From Hemileia vastatrix (taxonomy: Eukaryota > Basidiomycota > Pucciniomycetes > Pucciniales > Zaghouaniaceae), in the NCBI GenBank assembly GCA_030280995.1, contig JASXTE010000016.1, positions 22,625,501-22,689,500 of the forward strand: a stretch of DNA of 64,000 nt, written 5' to 3'. The first letter of the stretch is position 1; the number at the start of each line of letters is the position of its first letter. Positions 1-10,884 of this stretch are shown in pieces. Position numbers and translations under genes: made by a program. The notes beneath the pieces are model-generated. The model did not search any database and had not been told where the DNA came from. It saw only the letters and a list, made by a program, of their open reading frames with translations.

Positions 1-1588
1 GATGGTTGGTTGTCTAAGGAGGAAAGGAAGTTGTTGTTGCATGTTATTGTGCTGAGGGAGAAGGCAGTGGAATTTTTTGAACAGGAAAGGGTGTGTTGAA
101 GCACTCTTATGAGGAACCTTACTTGATTCCTGTGGTTTGTCATGAACCTTGGAAAATCAAACCTATTCCAATTACTGCTGCTATAAGTGATGATTTTGTA
201 GAGATCGTTAGGGAAAGAATCAGGACTGGAATGTATGAAAAATAAACTTCTAGCTACTCAAGGCCGTTGTTCTGTGTTAAGAAGCAGAATGGTAAACTCA
301 GGGTGGTTCATGATCTTAGAGCTCTGAATAGAGTTACTATCAAGGATGCGGGAATGCCGCCAAGTGCAGAAGACTTTGTGGAAGCCTTTTCTGGAAGGGT
401 GTTTTATGGCTTGGGTGATATTATGGGTGGTTGAGATGAAAGGGAACTTCACACTGATTCATGGTCACTCACAACATTTGAGACATCTCTGGAAATATTT
501 CAGCTCACTAGGTTGCCTCAAGGAGCAACTAATTCAGTAGCAGTTTATCAAACACAAATGGCTTGGACTTTACAGGATGAGTTTCCTACTCATGCTGGTA
601 TTTATATTGATTAAAGTGGAATTAAAGGACCCTCTACTGATTGAGGAAATGAGGTTCTGAAAGAGAACCCAGGTATAAGGAGATTTGCTTGGGAATATGC
701 AATTAATCTAGAGAGAGTATTGTTTAGAATTGAAGAGGCTGGTTTGACCATTTCTGGCTCAAAGTTTTGTTGTTTTGTTCCAGCTCTGGAAATTCTTGGG
801 CATGTGGTATGTCAAGAGGGGAGAATTATGGCAAAGAAGAAGGTTAATGAAATTCAGTCATGGCCAAGGCCTAAGAATACTACTGAAGTCAGAGGATTTT
901 TGGGAGTTTGTGTGTATTTCAAGATTTTCATTTAAAATTTTTCTTTGTTGGCTTCACCTTTAAGGAGGTTGACCAGGAAAGATGCAGAGTGTGAATGGAC
1001 TGAAGAGTGTGAAGAGGCTACTCAGAAGTTGAAGAAGGTTGTGGGTGAAGATATTATTCTTCACAAGTTGGATTATGGTATAGAGGCTGGAAAAATTTAT
1101 TTGAGGGTGGACTCAAGTTATATTTCTGCTGGGGCTGTTTTGTCTCAGGAAGATAAATCTGGGAAGGTCGGGCCAGTAAGGTATGAGTCTGTGGTTTTTA
1201 ATGAGGTGGAATCTATGTATTCTAAGCCAAAGTCAGAATTGTGCAGTGTAGCAAGGATCTTAAAGAAGCTACAAACTGTTTTGTGGGGGCAGCATTTTGA
1301 TCTGCAAGTGGATGCTAAATCTCTTGTTCAAATGATCAACACACCTAGCCTGCCAAATGCTCCAATGACTATGTGGGTGGTATTTATTCAACATTTTTTT
1401 TGACCTGGTTCACAGGCCAGGTAAAACTTTTACAATGCCAGATGGATTGTCAAGAAGACCGCCCACAGATGAAGATTCTGATCCTGAAGAGTTTGATGAA
1501 GATGTTCCAGTTGTTAGAGCCAACACAAAGGGTGCTGAAGACTTTTCTCTCCTCCCCCATGAGGCTAAACTGGATGATTGTTCTATCA
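1..1588 (+). pseudogene. Ty3/gypsy pol fragment G1 (RT, RNase H, start of integrase linker)
   Basis: The fragment aligns codon by codon with 7389-8975 of the neighbouring element G2. It enters before the reverse transcriptase fingers, carries the palm (G-L-G-D-I-M-G-G, then L-P-Q-G-A-T-N-S), the RT-RNase H connection (T-T-E-V-R-G-F-L-G-V) and the RNase H core (Y-L-R-V-D-S-S-Y). It stops inside the D-E-A-K-L-D-D linker, where an LTR begins. It is dead: there is a frameshift near 95, several in-frame stops, and the catalytic Y-I-D-D box reads Y-I-D-stop near 610. The family role is copying element RNA into DNA in virus-like particles. The window edge cuts its 5' side, so its own LTR is not visible. 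The join at about 1588 may be an insertion site of G2 or a recombination point. Confidence 0.85.
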
Positions 1589-1593
1589 TCCGC

Positions 1594-2659
1594 TGTGGTC
1601 TTCCAACATTGGCAGGGGCCTTTGTTGTGTGATTTGGCGTTGTTTGTGCATGTCTTAATTGACATCAGTTAAGGAATTAGGTATTTTTCTGGTTTTATTC
1701 CGTGGATATTGGGTCTGCGGGTATGTGGGTACTATCATTGGATAGCCACGGGTTTTCTCTATATTTTATGTCTTGTAGACATTTTTCATATTCTAAGTTT
1801 TAAGGGGTCATTTCCTCATTTTTCATTTATAAAAGATAGCTATTTATTTTTGTTTTTCGTGTTTTACAGGCTAACCTTAAGTCTTAGTGTTAAGTTCTTA
1901 TTACCATTGGATAGAGCTAATTTTTCTCTATATTTCATGTCACAATGTTGTTATAGTGAAATTCTGCGTTTTAAAGGTTTTAGTAGTTGTAGTTATTTTT
2001 TCTAAGTAGATTGGGTGTTTTTATTGGTTTTATGGCTTCAGGGAGGCCGTGCCGCTTCAGGCGGCACCTCTGACGTCGGGCAGCTTGCCTGCCTCTGTTT
2101 TAAAAGGTTGGGGAGCGCTTCTGGAGGGTTTTTTATGCAATTTGGTGGGTGTGCATGGGCTCTTAGTGGTCTATGTGTACATAGTGAGAAGACAGTTTGG
2201 GGCAACCTTATTTATCATACAACCATCCGGAGGTGATATCATTGTTCCTCACTCAGTTTTCACTGTTTTCTGGCCACTATTGGCTGTGTTTGTTGCAAGT
2301 AAGTTCTTCATTTAACTTAACTTTGGCAACTGTTTTCTCTGTTATAGTCTTGCAAGCTATAGCAAGTATTATTGCTGTCTCTGGTGTGGATTTTCAGCCT
2401 ACATCAAGTATTTTTGCTGTCTCTGGTGTGGACATTGGTCTACAATTCAGTTCTTTGGTCTGGTAGTCTGTCTGGGGACTACTTTCTTGGCTCATCAAGC
2501 AGTCAAGTGTATTGGAAAGGGGGCTTTTGGTAAACAGGAACCAATTTACTGTAGCAGGTAAATCTCACTTATCTTTCCATAGGGACAGGGGATTTTCTCT
2601 CTGGTTTTTCTCCAACTCCCTTGGTCAAGGCCTATAGCTAGTACCATAGGATTGTCTAC
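1594..2659 (+). repeat. 5' LTR of gypsy element G2 (type-a LTR)
   Basis: The repeat begins TGTGGTCTTCCAACATTGGC and ends GGATTGTCTAC, five bases before a primer-binding site. Related starts occur at 17674 (+), 32015 (-) and 61287 (+). The last ~200 bases (R/U5 side, AACTCCCTTGGTCAAGGCC onward) also match the otherwise different LTRs of G5, so only the U3 side separates the two types. The terminal base is ambiguous, because CTAC may be followed by an A that gives the canonical CA end. The LTR should hold the promoter and polyadenylation signals. No matching 3' LTR exists, because G2 is cut off near 9185. Confidence 0.85.
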
Positions 2660-2664
2660 GTTTC

Positions 2665-2681
2665 TGGCGCCCAACGTGGGG
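2665..2681 (+). promoter_or_regulatory. Primer-binding site of G2
   Basis: TGGCGCCCAACGTGGGG lies five bases after the LTR end. The same box follows the LTRs of G5 (42881) and G4 (minus strand, 30920, TGGTGCCCAACATGGGG). A TGG start and this position are typical of a tRNA 3'-end complement. I cannot name the tRNA from the sequence. Confidence 0.75.
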
Positions 2682-2751
2682 GTGAACCTGCTAGTTCTTT
2701 GGAATCTCTGTTTTCTTTGGTTTGCTCTTTTTAGTGTTTTGGACAGGAAGA

Positions 2752-3289
2752 ATGGCTTCTGGTTCTGCTATTCCTGTGGTGACTGTCAGTGGGGGGGATG
2801 GTCCTCCTGCTGTGATGGTTAGGGAATGTGTTAGGATTAAAACTTGGGATGGTACCAAGTTTAATGGGGAAGCTGTGAAGTGGTTTCTGGAGAAATATGA
2901 AACTGCTGCTGGTGTGGATGATGCTTCCTACCTGGAAATGGTGAAGCAGATTATCTTCTTCATTGGTGATAGGACAGTGGAGAAGGAGATTGTGGCCATG
3001 TCTGGCTACAAGAAGAGGGATTGGAAATTGTTTTGTAGGGAGATGGTGAATAGATGGGGTGTCAGGTTCACTATCATGGATCTGAACAAGGTTGTCAGTG
3101 AATGGCAATCATATGGTGGTGTTGGTAACTTGCATAGTTACAGGAAGTTTCTGCTACAGTTTGATCCTGTGGTGGAATATTTGGTGGAAGTGGAGGAGCT
3201 GGCACATGAAAATGCTGCCAAGGATGTTTTTTGGTCTACCCTGGCTAGAAATGTCAGGATGGATGTGTTGAAGGATTTGTCAAGAAAGG
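2752..3289 (+). pseudogene. gag, N-terminal part, of G2 (split by a solo LTR)
   Basis: The frame opens with M-A-S-G-S-A-I-P-V-V about 70 bases after the primer site. It continues with R-I-K-T-W-D-G-T-K-F-N-G-E, W-F-L-E-K-Y-E-T, an I-I-F-F-I-G-D-R stretch and K-K-R-D-W-K-L. The same blocks occur in the gag of G4 (30084-30826) and, more weakly, of G5 (43102). This is the capsid-like alpha-helical part of a gypsy Gag, which packages element RNA. The start at 2752 is chosen because G4 has an ATG at the matching place. The frame is interrupted after codon ~179 by a 1177-bp LTR and resumes at 4472. Confidence 0.8.
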
Positions 3290-4466
3290 TGTCAGCCTAA
3301 ATATCCTTAGGACTGAGTATTTCTTATGCTTAAAATAAGATAACCTTAACTAGATTAAGCTTATATCTTAAAAATAAGGTTAAAATAATAATATATATTA
3401 TTTTATTATATATATATATAATTATTATTCTATTATATAATTTATAATAGTTTAAATAGCTTATCCATGGCCTAATAATACTTATTAAGGTGTTAATGGA
3501 GTCATAATATACTTATCTTAAGTGATATGAAGTAATTATTGACATACATAAGCTTATATGTATACATAAATCTCATATTCAGTGAAATATGCAGTATATT
3601 ATGTATATTTAGGTATATAAGTGGGTTTTAGCCCCTTAATAGCCTATAACCTTTGTTTTTCTGCTTATTTTAGGTCATATGGACGAAATCAGTGGATTCA
3701 CAACGCCTACAGAAGCATAGACACCTATATCAGGCGCATACACCCAGTTTGGACAACTAAAATTACTTCCTTGGATGGTTATTCACGGATTTATGGGTTG
3801 GAAAGATGTTTTTGGGTTAATGTGGATGCTTGGGGATGTTATTGGGGGCTTGGACATTTTATTTGTTTCCTTTATATGCTTTTAGTTTCATTAAATCTCT
3901 TTTTGATCATTTATTTTACCTGTTTCTTTATGGTATCCACTTTTATCTGGGTTTTCTATTTATGGTATGACTCTGTGTTATTATTAATAGTGATGGAGGG
4001 TCCTTACTGGAGGTCTGCGTGTTGAAACTGCTTGAAGTGGACGCCATGGGGAGGTGATGGGCCCTCACAGTGCTGTAATTGCCGGGGATAGCAGTGACAT
4101 CATCTGGATTGAAGGTCTGTGCACTCCAGTGGATTTGGGTATAAGTAAGGAGGGATTTTGACGGTTTATTATCATCATTCAATTACTACACTTCAAACAA
4201 ACATTACACTACAATTATTAACATTCAGAAATATATTATAAAGCCCTTATAAATTGATATTATCTTTATAAAAGCTATAACTATATTTTATTCTTCTATT
4301 TTCCACCACTAGCACACATTTAAATCCAAGTATTGTGAGTTTAATTTGAGTATAACTATTCTATTGATCTTCCCCTGAGGTTTAATCACTAAATCATTTA
4401 TTAATAAGTAGTAGGACCATAAAATAACACTATTATATCATACTTATATACTAGACTGTACTGACA
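3290..4466 (+). mobile_element. Solo LTR (1177 bp) inserted in G2 gag
   Basis: The insert starts TGTCAGCC, ends CTGACA and is flanked by the exact 5-bp duplication AAAGG (3285-3289 and 4467-4471). Removing it and one duplicate restores gag continuity. A near-identical copy of exactly 1177 bp lies at 41506-42682, and an older one of 1176 bp at 9704-10879 on the other strand. There is no internal region, so it is a solo LTR left by LTR-LTR recombination. A ~130-codon open frame inside it is shared only because the copies are young; the old copy does not keep it. Confidence 0.95.
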
Positions 4467-4471
4467 AAAGG

Positions 4472-5298
4472 AATTGATGAAAAATCTTTCTAATGGGGAC
4501 CAGAAGTTGCCTGCCTTGGATATGGTGAAGGAGGCAGTGGAGGCCCATTTGAAGTTATTGGCTGTGGACACCTATCAGGAGGGGTGTGCCAAGTATGTCA
4601 GCAAAGTCAGTGAGGCTTTGGCTGAAGAGGAAGTTAGGGAGAAGAAGGAGGAGAAGAGTTTGGTGAAGGTTCCAAAATAGGAGAGGGACCAAATGGTGGA
4701 ACAGTTGGCTGACCTGACAAAAAAGCTCCACATTTTTGTGCAGGAGGCTATGAAGGTCAACAAGGCACCTTCTCAGCCTAGAGATTTTGATATGAAGGCT
4801 GGTAGGAGTGATCCTTGGGTCTGCTCTTATTGCAGCAGGAGGGGGCACAGCTCCAATGATTGTTGGGCATTGAACAGGGATGTGTCTGAAGGAAAAGTGG
4901 ATTTTGATGGCAGGGTTTTCAAGTTCCCTGATGGTTCTTTTGTGAAGCCCAGTGAGGGGCAGGCTCCTGTTGATTTGGTCAAGAGAAGGGGAGGTCTCAA
5001 TCAAAGGAGGCTAAGGTTTGAGGAGATTCCTGATCAAGGGAAGTCTTCTGGTAAGGAGAATGAGGATGTCAAGGGAAAAGGGAAAGAGGTCAATAAGGTC
5101 TCTTTTTCTACTTCCTTTGGTGGTTTGGAGTTGTATTCTTGTGGTGGACAGTCAAGTGGTGAATGCTTGTCTGGTGTGTATGATGTGGAAGCAGGAAAGG
5201 TGGGAAGGCCTAAGAGCAGTTCTCTGGCACAACCAAATCCTAGGGCTTCAAAGGTGGATCCTAAGCTGAGTGCAGAAAGGAAGAAGTACAGCAAATAG
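4472..5298 (+). pseudogene. gag, C-terminal part with nucleocapsid zinc knuckle, of G2
   Basis: This part continues the Gag frame after the solo LTR (L-M-K-N-L-S-N-G-D-Q). It has a basic/acidic coiled stretch (E-E-E-V-R-E-K-K-E-E-K) and then a zinc knuckle near 4823-4865, C-S-Y-C-S-R-R-G-H-S-S-N-D-C, which fits C-X2-C-X4-H-X4-C. Knuckles of this type bind element RNA. An in-frame TAG sits at 4678-4680; G4 has a TAG at the identical place. A second TAG at 5296 is not shared. The frame leads without shift into the protease. Confidence 0.82.
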
Positions 5299-6315
5299 GA
5301 GCTGTACAAGATGCAGAATGGTATGGCTGAAATGGGCCCCCCTAGTTTTGGCGCATTGGACATGAATGGTGAACCAATGCCAATGGATGTTGATTCTGGC
5401 TCTGAGGAGGATGTCCCTTTGGCTTCATTGCCAAAGCCTGCTGGAGTTAGAGGTTCAGGTGAGGGATCTGGTTTGGTTCCAGTTGATTGTAAATCTGTTG
5501 GTGGTGTTGGTCCTCAAGAATCTTCTAGGACCAAGGTGGTGAAGCCAAGGGCTCACTTTGAGAGGCCAGTAGTTTCTGGTCAAGTTAATGTTATGGACTC
5601 TGTCCTAGAAAGGATGAATCAGGGTCAGGTTTCCCTACCTTATGGGGAGGTGTATGCTATCAGTCCAGGGTTGGCTGATAGGCAGAAAAAGTTGTTGACC
5701 AGGAGAAGAGTTTCTTCTGGGGAGGTAGAATACATCTGTGATTCTACTAAAAAATTTGTTGAGGGGTTGGAAACTCATTTTTCTGCACCTCTGGGTTATG
5801 TCAATGTCACTCTGAATGGCAGGGAGGTAAGGGCATTGGTGGATTCAGGTTCTCAGATAAACCTGATTTCTTTGTTTGAGGCAACTCAATTTGGCCTCCC
5901 CATCAAAACTGGTATTGGTGGGAATTTGAGAGGGATTGGTGGCCATGTCACTGAATTGGTCGGAACTTCCGAGTTTGTGAAGTTAGATGTTGGCGGAGCC
6001 TCACGGAAGGTTCATTTCTATATTGCTAAGGGAACAGTTAAAGCTGTTCTGGGCGGGCCATTCTTGATGGATCCTCAGGCAAGAATTGGCTATCAATATG
6101 ATTTGGGAATCAGTTTGGAGTTGACTGGTGAAGATGAAAGGAGACTTCACATGAGGTTATCATCCCCTGGAGAGGATGCTTGGGAGACCAGGCCTGGTTT
6201 ATCTTCAATGTGCCAGTGCATGGATTGTTGCAGGAGAAGGAAAGAAGTTGGTGCTGCCTCCGGTTTTCTGGAGTGTGGCTCAGGCTCTATTGAGAGTCTG
6301 TCTTTTTTAGAGTGA
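5299..6315 (+). CDS. Retropepsin-like aspartic protease part of the G2 Gag-Pro frame
   Basis: The frame follows Gag in phase. An acidic spacer (P-M-D-V-D-S-G-S-E-E-D-V) precedes the protease core at about 5795-6110. That core has the active site A-L-V-D-S-G-S-Q-I-N-L-I and a C-terminal A-V-L-G-G-P-F-L-M-D block, as expected for a one-motif retropepsin that works as a dimer. The protein would mature Gag and Pol in the particle. After the core is a Cys-rich tail (M-C-Q-C-M-D-C-C). The frame ends S-F-L-E-stop at 6313-6315, directly after a slippery heptamer, and pol continues in the -1 frame. The open frame is intact over ~330 codons. Confidence 0.8.
   Translation, partial: ELYKMQNGMAEMGPPSFGALDMNGEPMPMDVDSGSEEDVPLASLPKPAGVRGSGEGSGLVPVDCKSVGGVGPQESSRTKVVKPRAHFERPVVSGQVNVMDSVLERMNQGQVSLPYGEVYAISPGLADRQKKLLTRRRVSSGEVEYICDSTKKFVEGLETHFSAPLGYVNVTLNGREVRALVDSGSQINLISLFEATQFGLPIKTGIGGNLRGIGGHVTELVGTSEFVKLDVGGASRKVHFYIAKGTVKAVLGGPFLMDPQARIGYQYDLGISLELTGEDERRLHMRLSSPGEDAWETRPGLSSMCQCMDCCRRRKEVGAASGFLECGSGSIESLSFLE
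6303..6309 (+). promoter_or_regulatory. Candidate -1 ribosomal frameshift heptamer (T TTT TTA)
   Basis: The zero frame reads TCT TTT TTA GAG TGA, so the heptamer T-TTT-TTA sits in the phase required for tandem slippage and one codon before the protease stop. A -1 slip enters exactly the frame that runs through the linker to reverse transcriptase. G4 keeps the same heptamer, phase and following stop (minus strand 28461-28455). UUUUUUA is an established slippery sequence in retroviruses. I did not find an obvious strong stem 5-9 bases downstream. Confidence 0.6.
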
Positions 6316-7273
6316 TGAGTGCTGATCACCCTAGTGCTACAACCTCTCCCCAAAATGAGGAAATCCCAGGTTGGAGTAGGTCAGCTCCCTTGGAGATATA
6401 CCAAGTGGATTTTCAACTTTCTCTATTTAATGTTTCTCTTCTCTGCAAGTATTCATCAAATTTTTTATCAAGTCTCTGTTCTCTCTCAAGAGTCTTACTT
6501 ATTTTTAATTCAAGTTCAAGGAAGAAGATTGGTTATATATCTTTATTGAAAGATATGTGGAAAATTTTTGGGGTGGTGGGATTGGGGTCTAAAAGTAAGT
6601 CCTCCCAATTGTGCACCGCTAGGGTTTCTTCTACACCTTTCAAAAACATTACCTGGGCCACACATGTGAGCATTGGGGAAACCCCTGGTTATTTTTGTAG
6701 GTCAGAAGAAAACTCAAGAAAAGAAGATAAAAATTTCAAGATAATTCAAGAAAATCAAAAAAAAAATCTGAAGATAATGAAGAAAGAAGATTCAAAATAT
6801 TTTTGTGAAGATTATCAAGATCAATTTTTGGGCCTCCAGAATGAGGATAAACTGCAGAAAATCATGAAGAAAGAAGGTCATCAAGATCTATTTTTGGGCC
6901 TCCAGCATGAGGATAAACTGCACAATATTGAAAGAGTTGATTCTGAAGATGAATCAAGATTCGAAGATTTGGAAGACAGAAGTGAGGATGAAGATTTAGT
7001 ATTGCGGAAAAGCTTTGGAGTGGTGAGATTGGGGTCTAAAAGTAAGTCCTCCCGATTGTGCACCACTAGGGTTTCTTCTACACCTTTCAACAACATTACC
7101 TTGGCCACACATGTGAGCAATGGAAAAACCCTTGGTTTTTGTTCCAGGTCTGGTGGTGAAGATTTCCTGAAGATCCCTCAAGTTGAAGGTGGAGCGGCAA
7201 AGTATAAAAAGGTAGCGCAGAAGATTAGGCCTGTCAATGAGCCTATGCCTGTGGGTTTGAATCCGCCCTTGTA
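6310..7273 (+). CDS. Pol linker of G2 between protease and RT (acidic, duplicated segment)
   Basis: This -1-frame stretch of ~320 codons has no family I recognise. It carries a duplicated segment (S-K-S-K-S-S-x-L-C-T at 6586 and 7033) around an acidic, Lys-rich middle (E-D-L-E-D-R-S-E-D-E-D-L). Two copies of L-G-L-Q-N/H-E-D-K-L encode the dispersed motif CCTCCAGMATGAGGATAAAC. The frame opens at the slippery site; an ATG at 6315 overlaps the protease stop as TGATG, so reinitiation is an alternative to slippage. A TAG at 7272 separates it from RT; G4 has a lysine codon at the matching place. Each duplicate is bounded by GTAAGT and a pyrimidine-rich AG, 106 nt apart, like an intron. Confidence 0.6.
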
Positions 7274-7274
7274 G

Positions 7275-9185
7275 AGACCTCCTTTATCAAGAGATCCGTA
7301 CTGTACTCCTTTGGTGAGGAATCCTCCAGAATTTGTAGAGAAGGCTAGGGTGACTGTGGAAAGGTTGAAAGTTGTTAATTTTGGTCCTGATGGGTGGTTG
7401 TCTGAAGAAGAAAATAAGTTGTTGTTGCATGTTATTGTGCTAAGGGAAAAAGCTGTGGAATTCGTTGAGGAGGAAAGGGGTGTGTTGAAGCACTCTTATG
7501 GGGAGCCTTACTTGATTCCTGTGGTTTTTCATGAACCTTGGCAAATCAAACCTATTCTGATTCCAGCTGCTATCAGAGAGGATTTTGTGGAGATTGTTAG
7601 GGAAAGAGTCAGGACTGGGTTATACAAACAATCGACATCCAGTTACTCAAGTCAGGTTTTCTGTGTAAATAAGCAGAATGGAAGGTTGCGGGTGGTTCAT
7701 GATCTAAGAGCCTTGAATAGAGTCACAATCAAGGATGCTGGTATGCCACCAAGTGCAGAGGATTTTGTTGAAGCTTTTTCAGGAAGGGTGTGTTATGGTT
7801 TGGGTGATATTATGGGCGGTTATGATGAGAGGGAACTTCATACGGATTCAAGGCCTCTCACAATTTTTGAGACTCCTTTGGGAAGATTTCAGCTCACTAG
7901 GTTGCCTCAAGGAGCAACTAATTCAGTGGCAGTATATCAAGCACAGATGGCTTTGATTTTGCAGGATGAGGTTCCTACTCATGCTGGTATTTTTATTGAT
8001 GATGGTGGAATTAAAGGACCATCCACTGATTATGATAATGAGGTGTGAGCGGAGAATCCTGGCATAAGGAGGTTTGTTTGGGAATATGCAATAACTCTAG
8101 AGAGAGTGTTGTTTAGGATTGAAGAGGCTGGTTTGACCATTTCAGGGTCAAAATTCTGTTGTTGTGTTCCTGATTTGGAAATTCTTGGTCATGTGGTATG
8201 TAGAGAGGGAAGGATTATGGCAAAGAAACAAGTTAATAAAATTCAGTCATGGCCAAGGCCTAAGAATACCACTGAAGTCAGGGGATTTTTGGGTGTGTGT
8301 GTATATGTCAGGATTTTTATTAAAGATTTTTCTTTGTTGGCTTCACCTTTAAGGAGGATGACCAGGAAAGATGCAGACTGGGAATGGACTGAAGAGTGTG
8401 AAGAGGCTTTTCAGAAGTTGAAGAAGGTGGTTGGTGAAGATATTATCCTTCACAAGCTGGATTATGGTGTTGATGCTGGAAAAATTTATCTGGAAGTGGA
8501 CTCAAGCTATATTCTGCTGGTGCTGGTTTGTCTCAGGAAGATAAGACTGGGAGGGTCAGACCAGTAAGGTATGAGTCTGTGGTGTTTAATGAGGTGGAAT
8601 CTAGGTATTCTCAGCCTAAGTTGGAATTGTGTGGTGTAGAAAAAATTTGAAAGAAGCTAAAGACGGTTTTGTGGGGGCAGCATTTTGAGCTGCAGGTGGA
8701 TGCGAAATCTTAAGTTCAGATGATCAATACACCTAGTCTTCCAAATGCTCCAATGACTAGGTGGGTGGCATTTATTCAACATTTTTCTTTTGACCTGGTA
8801 CACAAACGGGGCAAAACTTTTACAATGCCTGATGGATTGTCAAGGAGGCCACCTACAGATGAGGATTCTGATGCTGAAGAGTTTGATGAAGATGTTCCAG
8901 TGGTTAGGGCCAGAAAAAAGGGCGCTGAGGATTTTTCTCTCCTCCCCCATGAGGCTAAACTGGATGATTGTTCTGACCTCCCCCAAGAGGTTAAACTGGC
9001 TGGATCTGCTCTTGATTCTGGTGATCAGGATGTTTTTGTTGATGAAGATGGAGTTGTTGTTTGGGACAGCTTGAAATTGGAAAAGGGTGTTTTTTTTAGT
9101 GAACTGGATTCTCACAAGATTCAGTGGAAGGAGAAGGACGTGCCAAAATTTAAGGATTGGTGTCCTGGTTGGGCTGGTCAATTGG
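7275..9185 (+). pseudogene. Reverse transcriptase-RNase H of G2, truncated before integrase
   Basis: RT motifs are in order: V-V-H-D-L-R-A-L-N-R (7691), Y-G-L-G-D-I-M-G-G-Y-D (7795, first catalytic Asp), L-P-Q-G-A-T-N-S (7902) and F-I-D-D-G-G-I-K-G-P (7991, the two remaining Asp). The connection T-T-E-V-R-G-F-L-G-V and the RNase H core follow. Breaks are a TGA at 8046, a one-base loss near 8513 and stops near 8648 and 8710. After RNase H, two tandem copies of the D-L-P-x-E-x-K-L linker motif precede W-C-P-G-W-A-G, the start of the integrase module, and similarity ends at about 9185. RT and RNase H would make and process the DNA copy. The missing integrase makes this copy immobile by itself. 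Confidence 0.88.
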
Positions 9186-9703
9186 CTCAAACCTTTAAAA
9201 TTACTCCTACTTTATCATAGATCATAATTTTCCAGACATTCTTAGCACCCATATGTTTTTTAACTTTTATAAATCTCCATTAATTACCTTTAAAATTTCC
9301 ATCCTTCTTTAATCCTTAATAGCTACATTTATTGAAATCACCATTGACTAAAGTTAGTTGCACTATTTTCATTAATGACTGAGTTGTCAAAATGAGTGAA
9401 TACCAGTTTGAGTACTGATTAACCAGTGATAAACTAAAAATGACTGAATTGAATATCCCTCTTGATTAACATTCCCTCCTATAATCCTTGAAATCCAAAC
9501 TTTAAATCAATTGTCAGTTTATAGTCTTGGTGGACCAAAGTGAAAGTATTTTGCCAGTTTAAGGTCATAGGGGACCAATGATTGACATTCTGATGTTATT
9601 TCCAGTTTAATGTCTTAGAGTACCAATGATTGACATTATGAGGTTATTTCCAATTTAAGGTCTTAGAGGACCAATGATTGTGTTGATTACAACTGCCCAC
9701 TAC
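9186..9703 (-). repeat. Distal 3' noncoding region of gypsy G3 with dispersed 22-nt motif
   Basis: No gene is seen. From 9520 to 9675 four copies of a motif read on the plus strand as CAGTTTATAGTCTTGGTGGA and variants, spaced 40-60 bases apart. The same array, in the same position relative to pol, occurs in G4 (19480-19960) and G5 (47228-47825). The orientation assigns this stretch to the minus-strand element G3. G3's 3' LTR is missing, because the region abuts the truncated G2 pol tail-to-tail. Confidence 0.6.
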
Positions 9704-10879
9704 TGTCAGTGTATGATAGTGTTTAAGTATGATTTAATAGTAAATATTAATTGTCCTATTACTTATTTCTAATTAATTTAGTGATTGAACCTCAGGGGAA
9801 GACTAATAAAATAATTATTCTTAATATAAACTCACAATATTTGGATTTTTATGGGTGCCAGTGGTGGGAAATAGATAAAAAATATATATTAATAGCTTAT
9901 ATAAAGATAATATCAATTTATAAATGCTTTATAATATATTTATATATAATAATAATTGTTTTATTGTGTTTCTTTGATGTTTAGTAAGTAAGTGATGTCT
10001 AATAACCTGTTAAACCCTCCCTTAATTATACCAAAATCACTGGAGTGCACAGACCTTCAATCCAGATGATTTTACTACTATCCCTGGCAATTACAGCACT
10101 TTGAGGGCCTATCACCTCCCCATGGAATCCACTTCAATCAGTTTAAACACCCAGGCCTCCAGTAAGGACCCTCCATCACAATTAATGATACCACAGACCC
10201 ATACCATAAAGAGAATAAACAGATAAAAGTGGATACCATAGAGAAACAGGTAAAATAACTCATCCAAATAGTATATAATGAACTCCAAAGCATATAAAGG
10301 AACCAAATTAACTTTCCAAGCCCCTAATAACATCCCAAAGCATCCATATTAACCCAGTAATCATATCCAAACCCATAAATCTGTGAAAATACATCCAAGG
10401 AATCAGATTAAGTTGTCGAAACTGGATATATGCACCTGAAAAAGATGTATATGCTTGTGTAGGCATTGTGAGTCAGCTGGATACGTCCATATGACCTAAA
10501 ATAAGCAGAAAAATAAAGTTTATAGTCTATTAAGAGGTTAAAAACCACTTTTAGACCTAAATATACATAATATAACTAATATTTCACTGAATATGAGGTT
10601 TATATATACATATAAGCTTATGTATGTCTATAAATACTTAATATCACCTAATATAATTATATTATGACTCCATTAACATCTTAATAAATATTATTAGGCT
10701 ATGGATAAGCTATTTAAACTGCTATAAGTCATATAATAGTATAATAATTATATATATATGTATTATAACCATATATATAAGTATTAAAACCTTAATTTTA
10801 ACTTATACGCTTAATGTTATGAAGGTTATATTATTTTAAAAATAAGAATCACTCTGTCCTGGCGATACCTAAGATGAGA
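9704..10879 (-). mobile_element. Old solo LTR of the 1177-bp family inserted in G3
   Basis: Read on the minus strand it matches 3290-4466 across its length (for example the rearranged CCTCAGGGGAAG, TGGAGTGCACAGACCTTCAA and CATCACCTCCCCATGG-like blocks). It begins TGTCAG on the plus strand and is flanked by the 5-bp duplication ACTAC (9699-9703 and 10880-10884). Many substitutions and a decayed far terminus (ATGAGA in place of the expected GCTGACA) make it older than the other two copies. Confidence 0.88.
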
Positions 10880-10884
10880 ACTAC

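Noticed and set aside
3621..4025. 134-codon open frame, partly repeated at 41987-42241
   Set aside because: Both lie in nearly identical solo LTRs; the old LTR copy at 9704-10879 does not keep the frame, and the sequence is Phe/Leu-rich without a motif.
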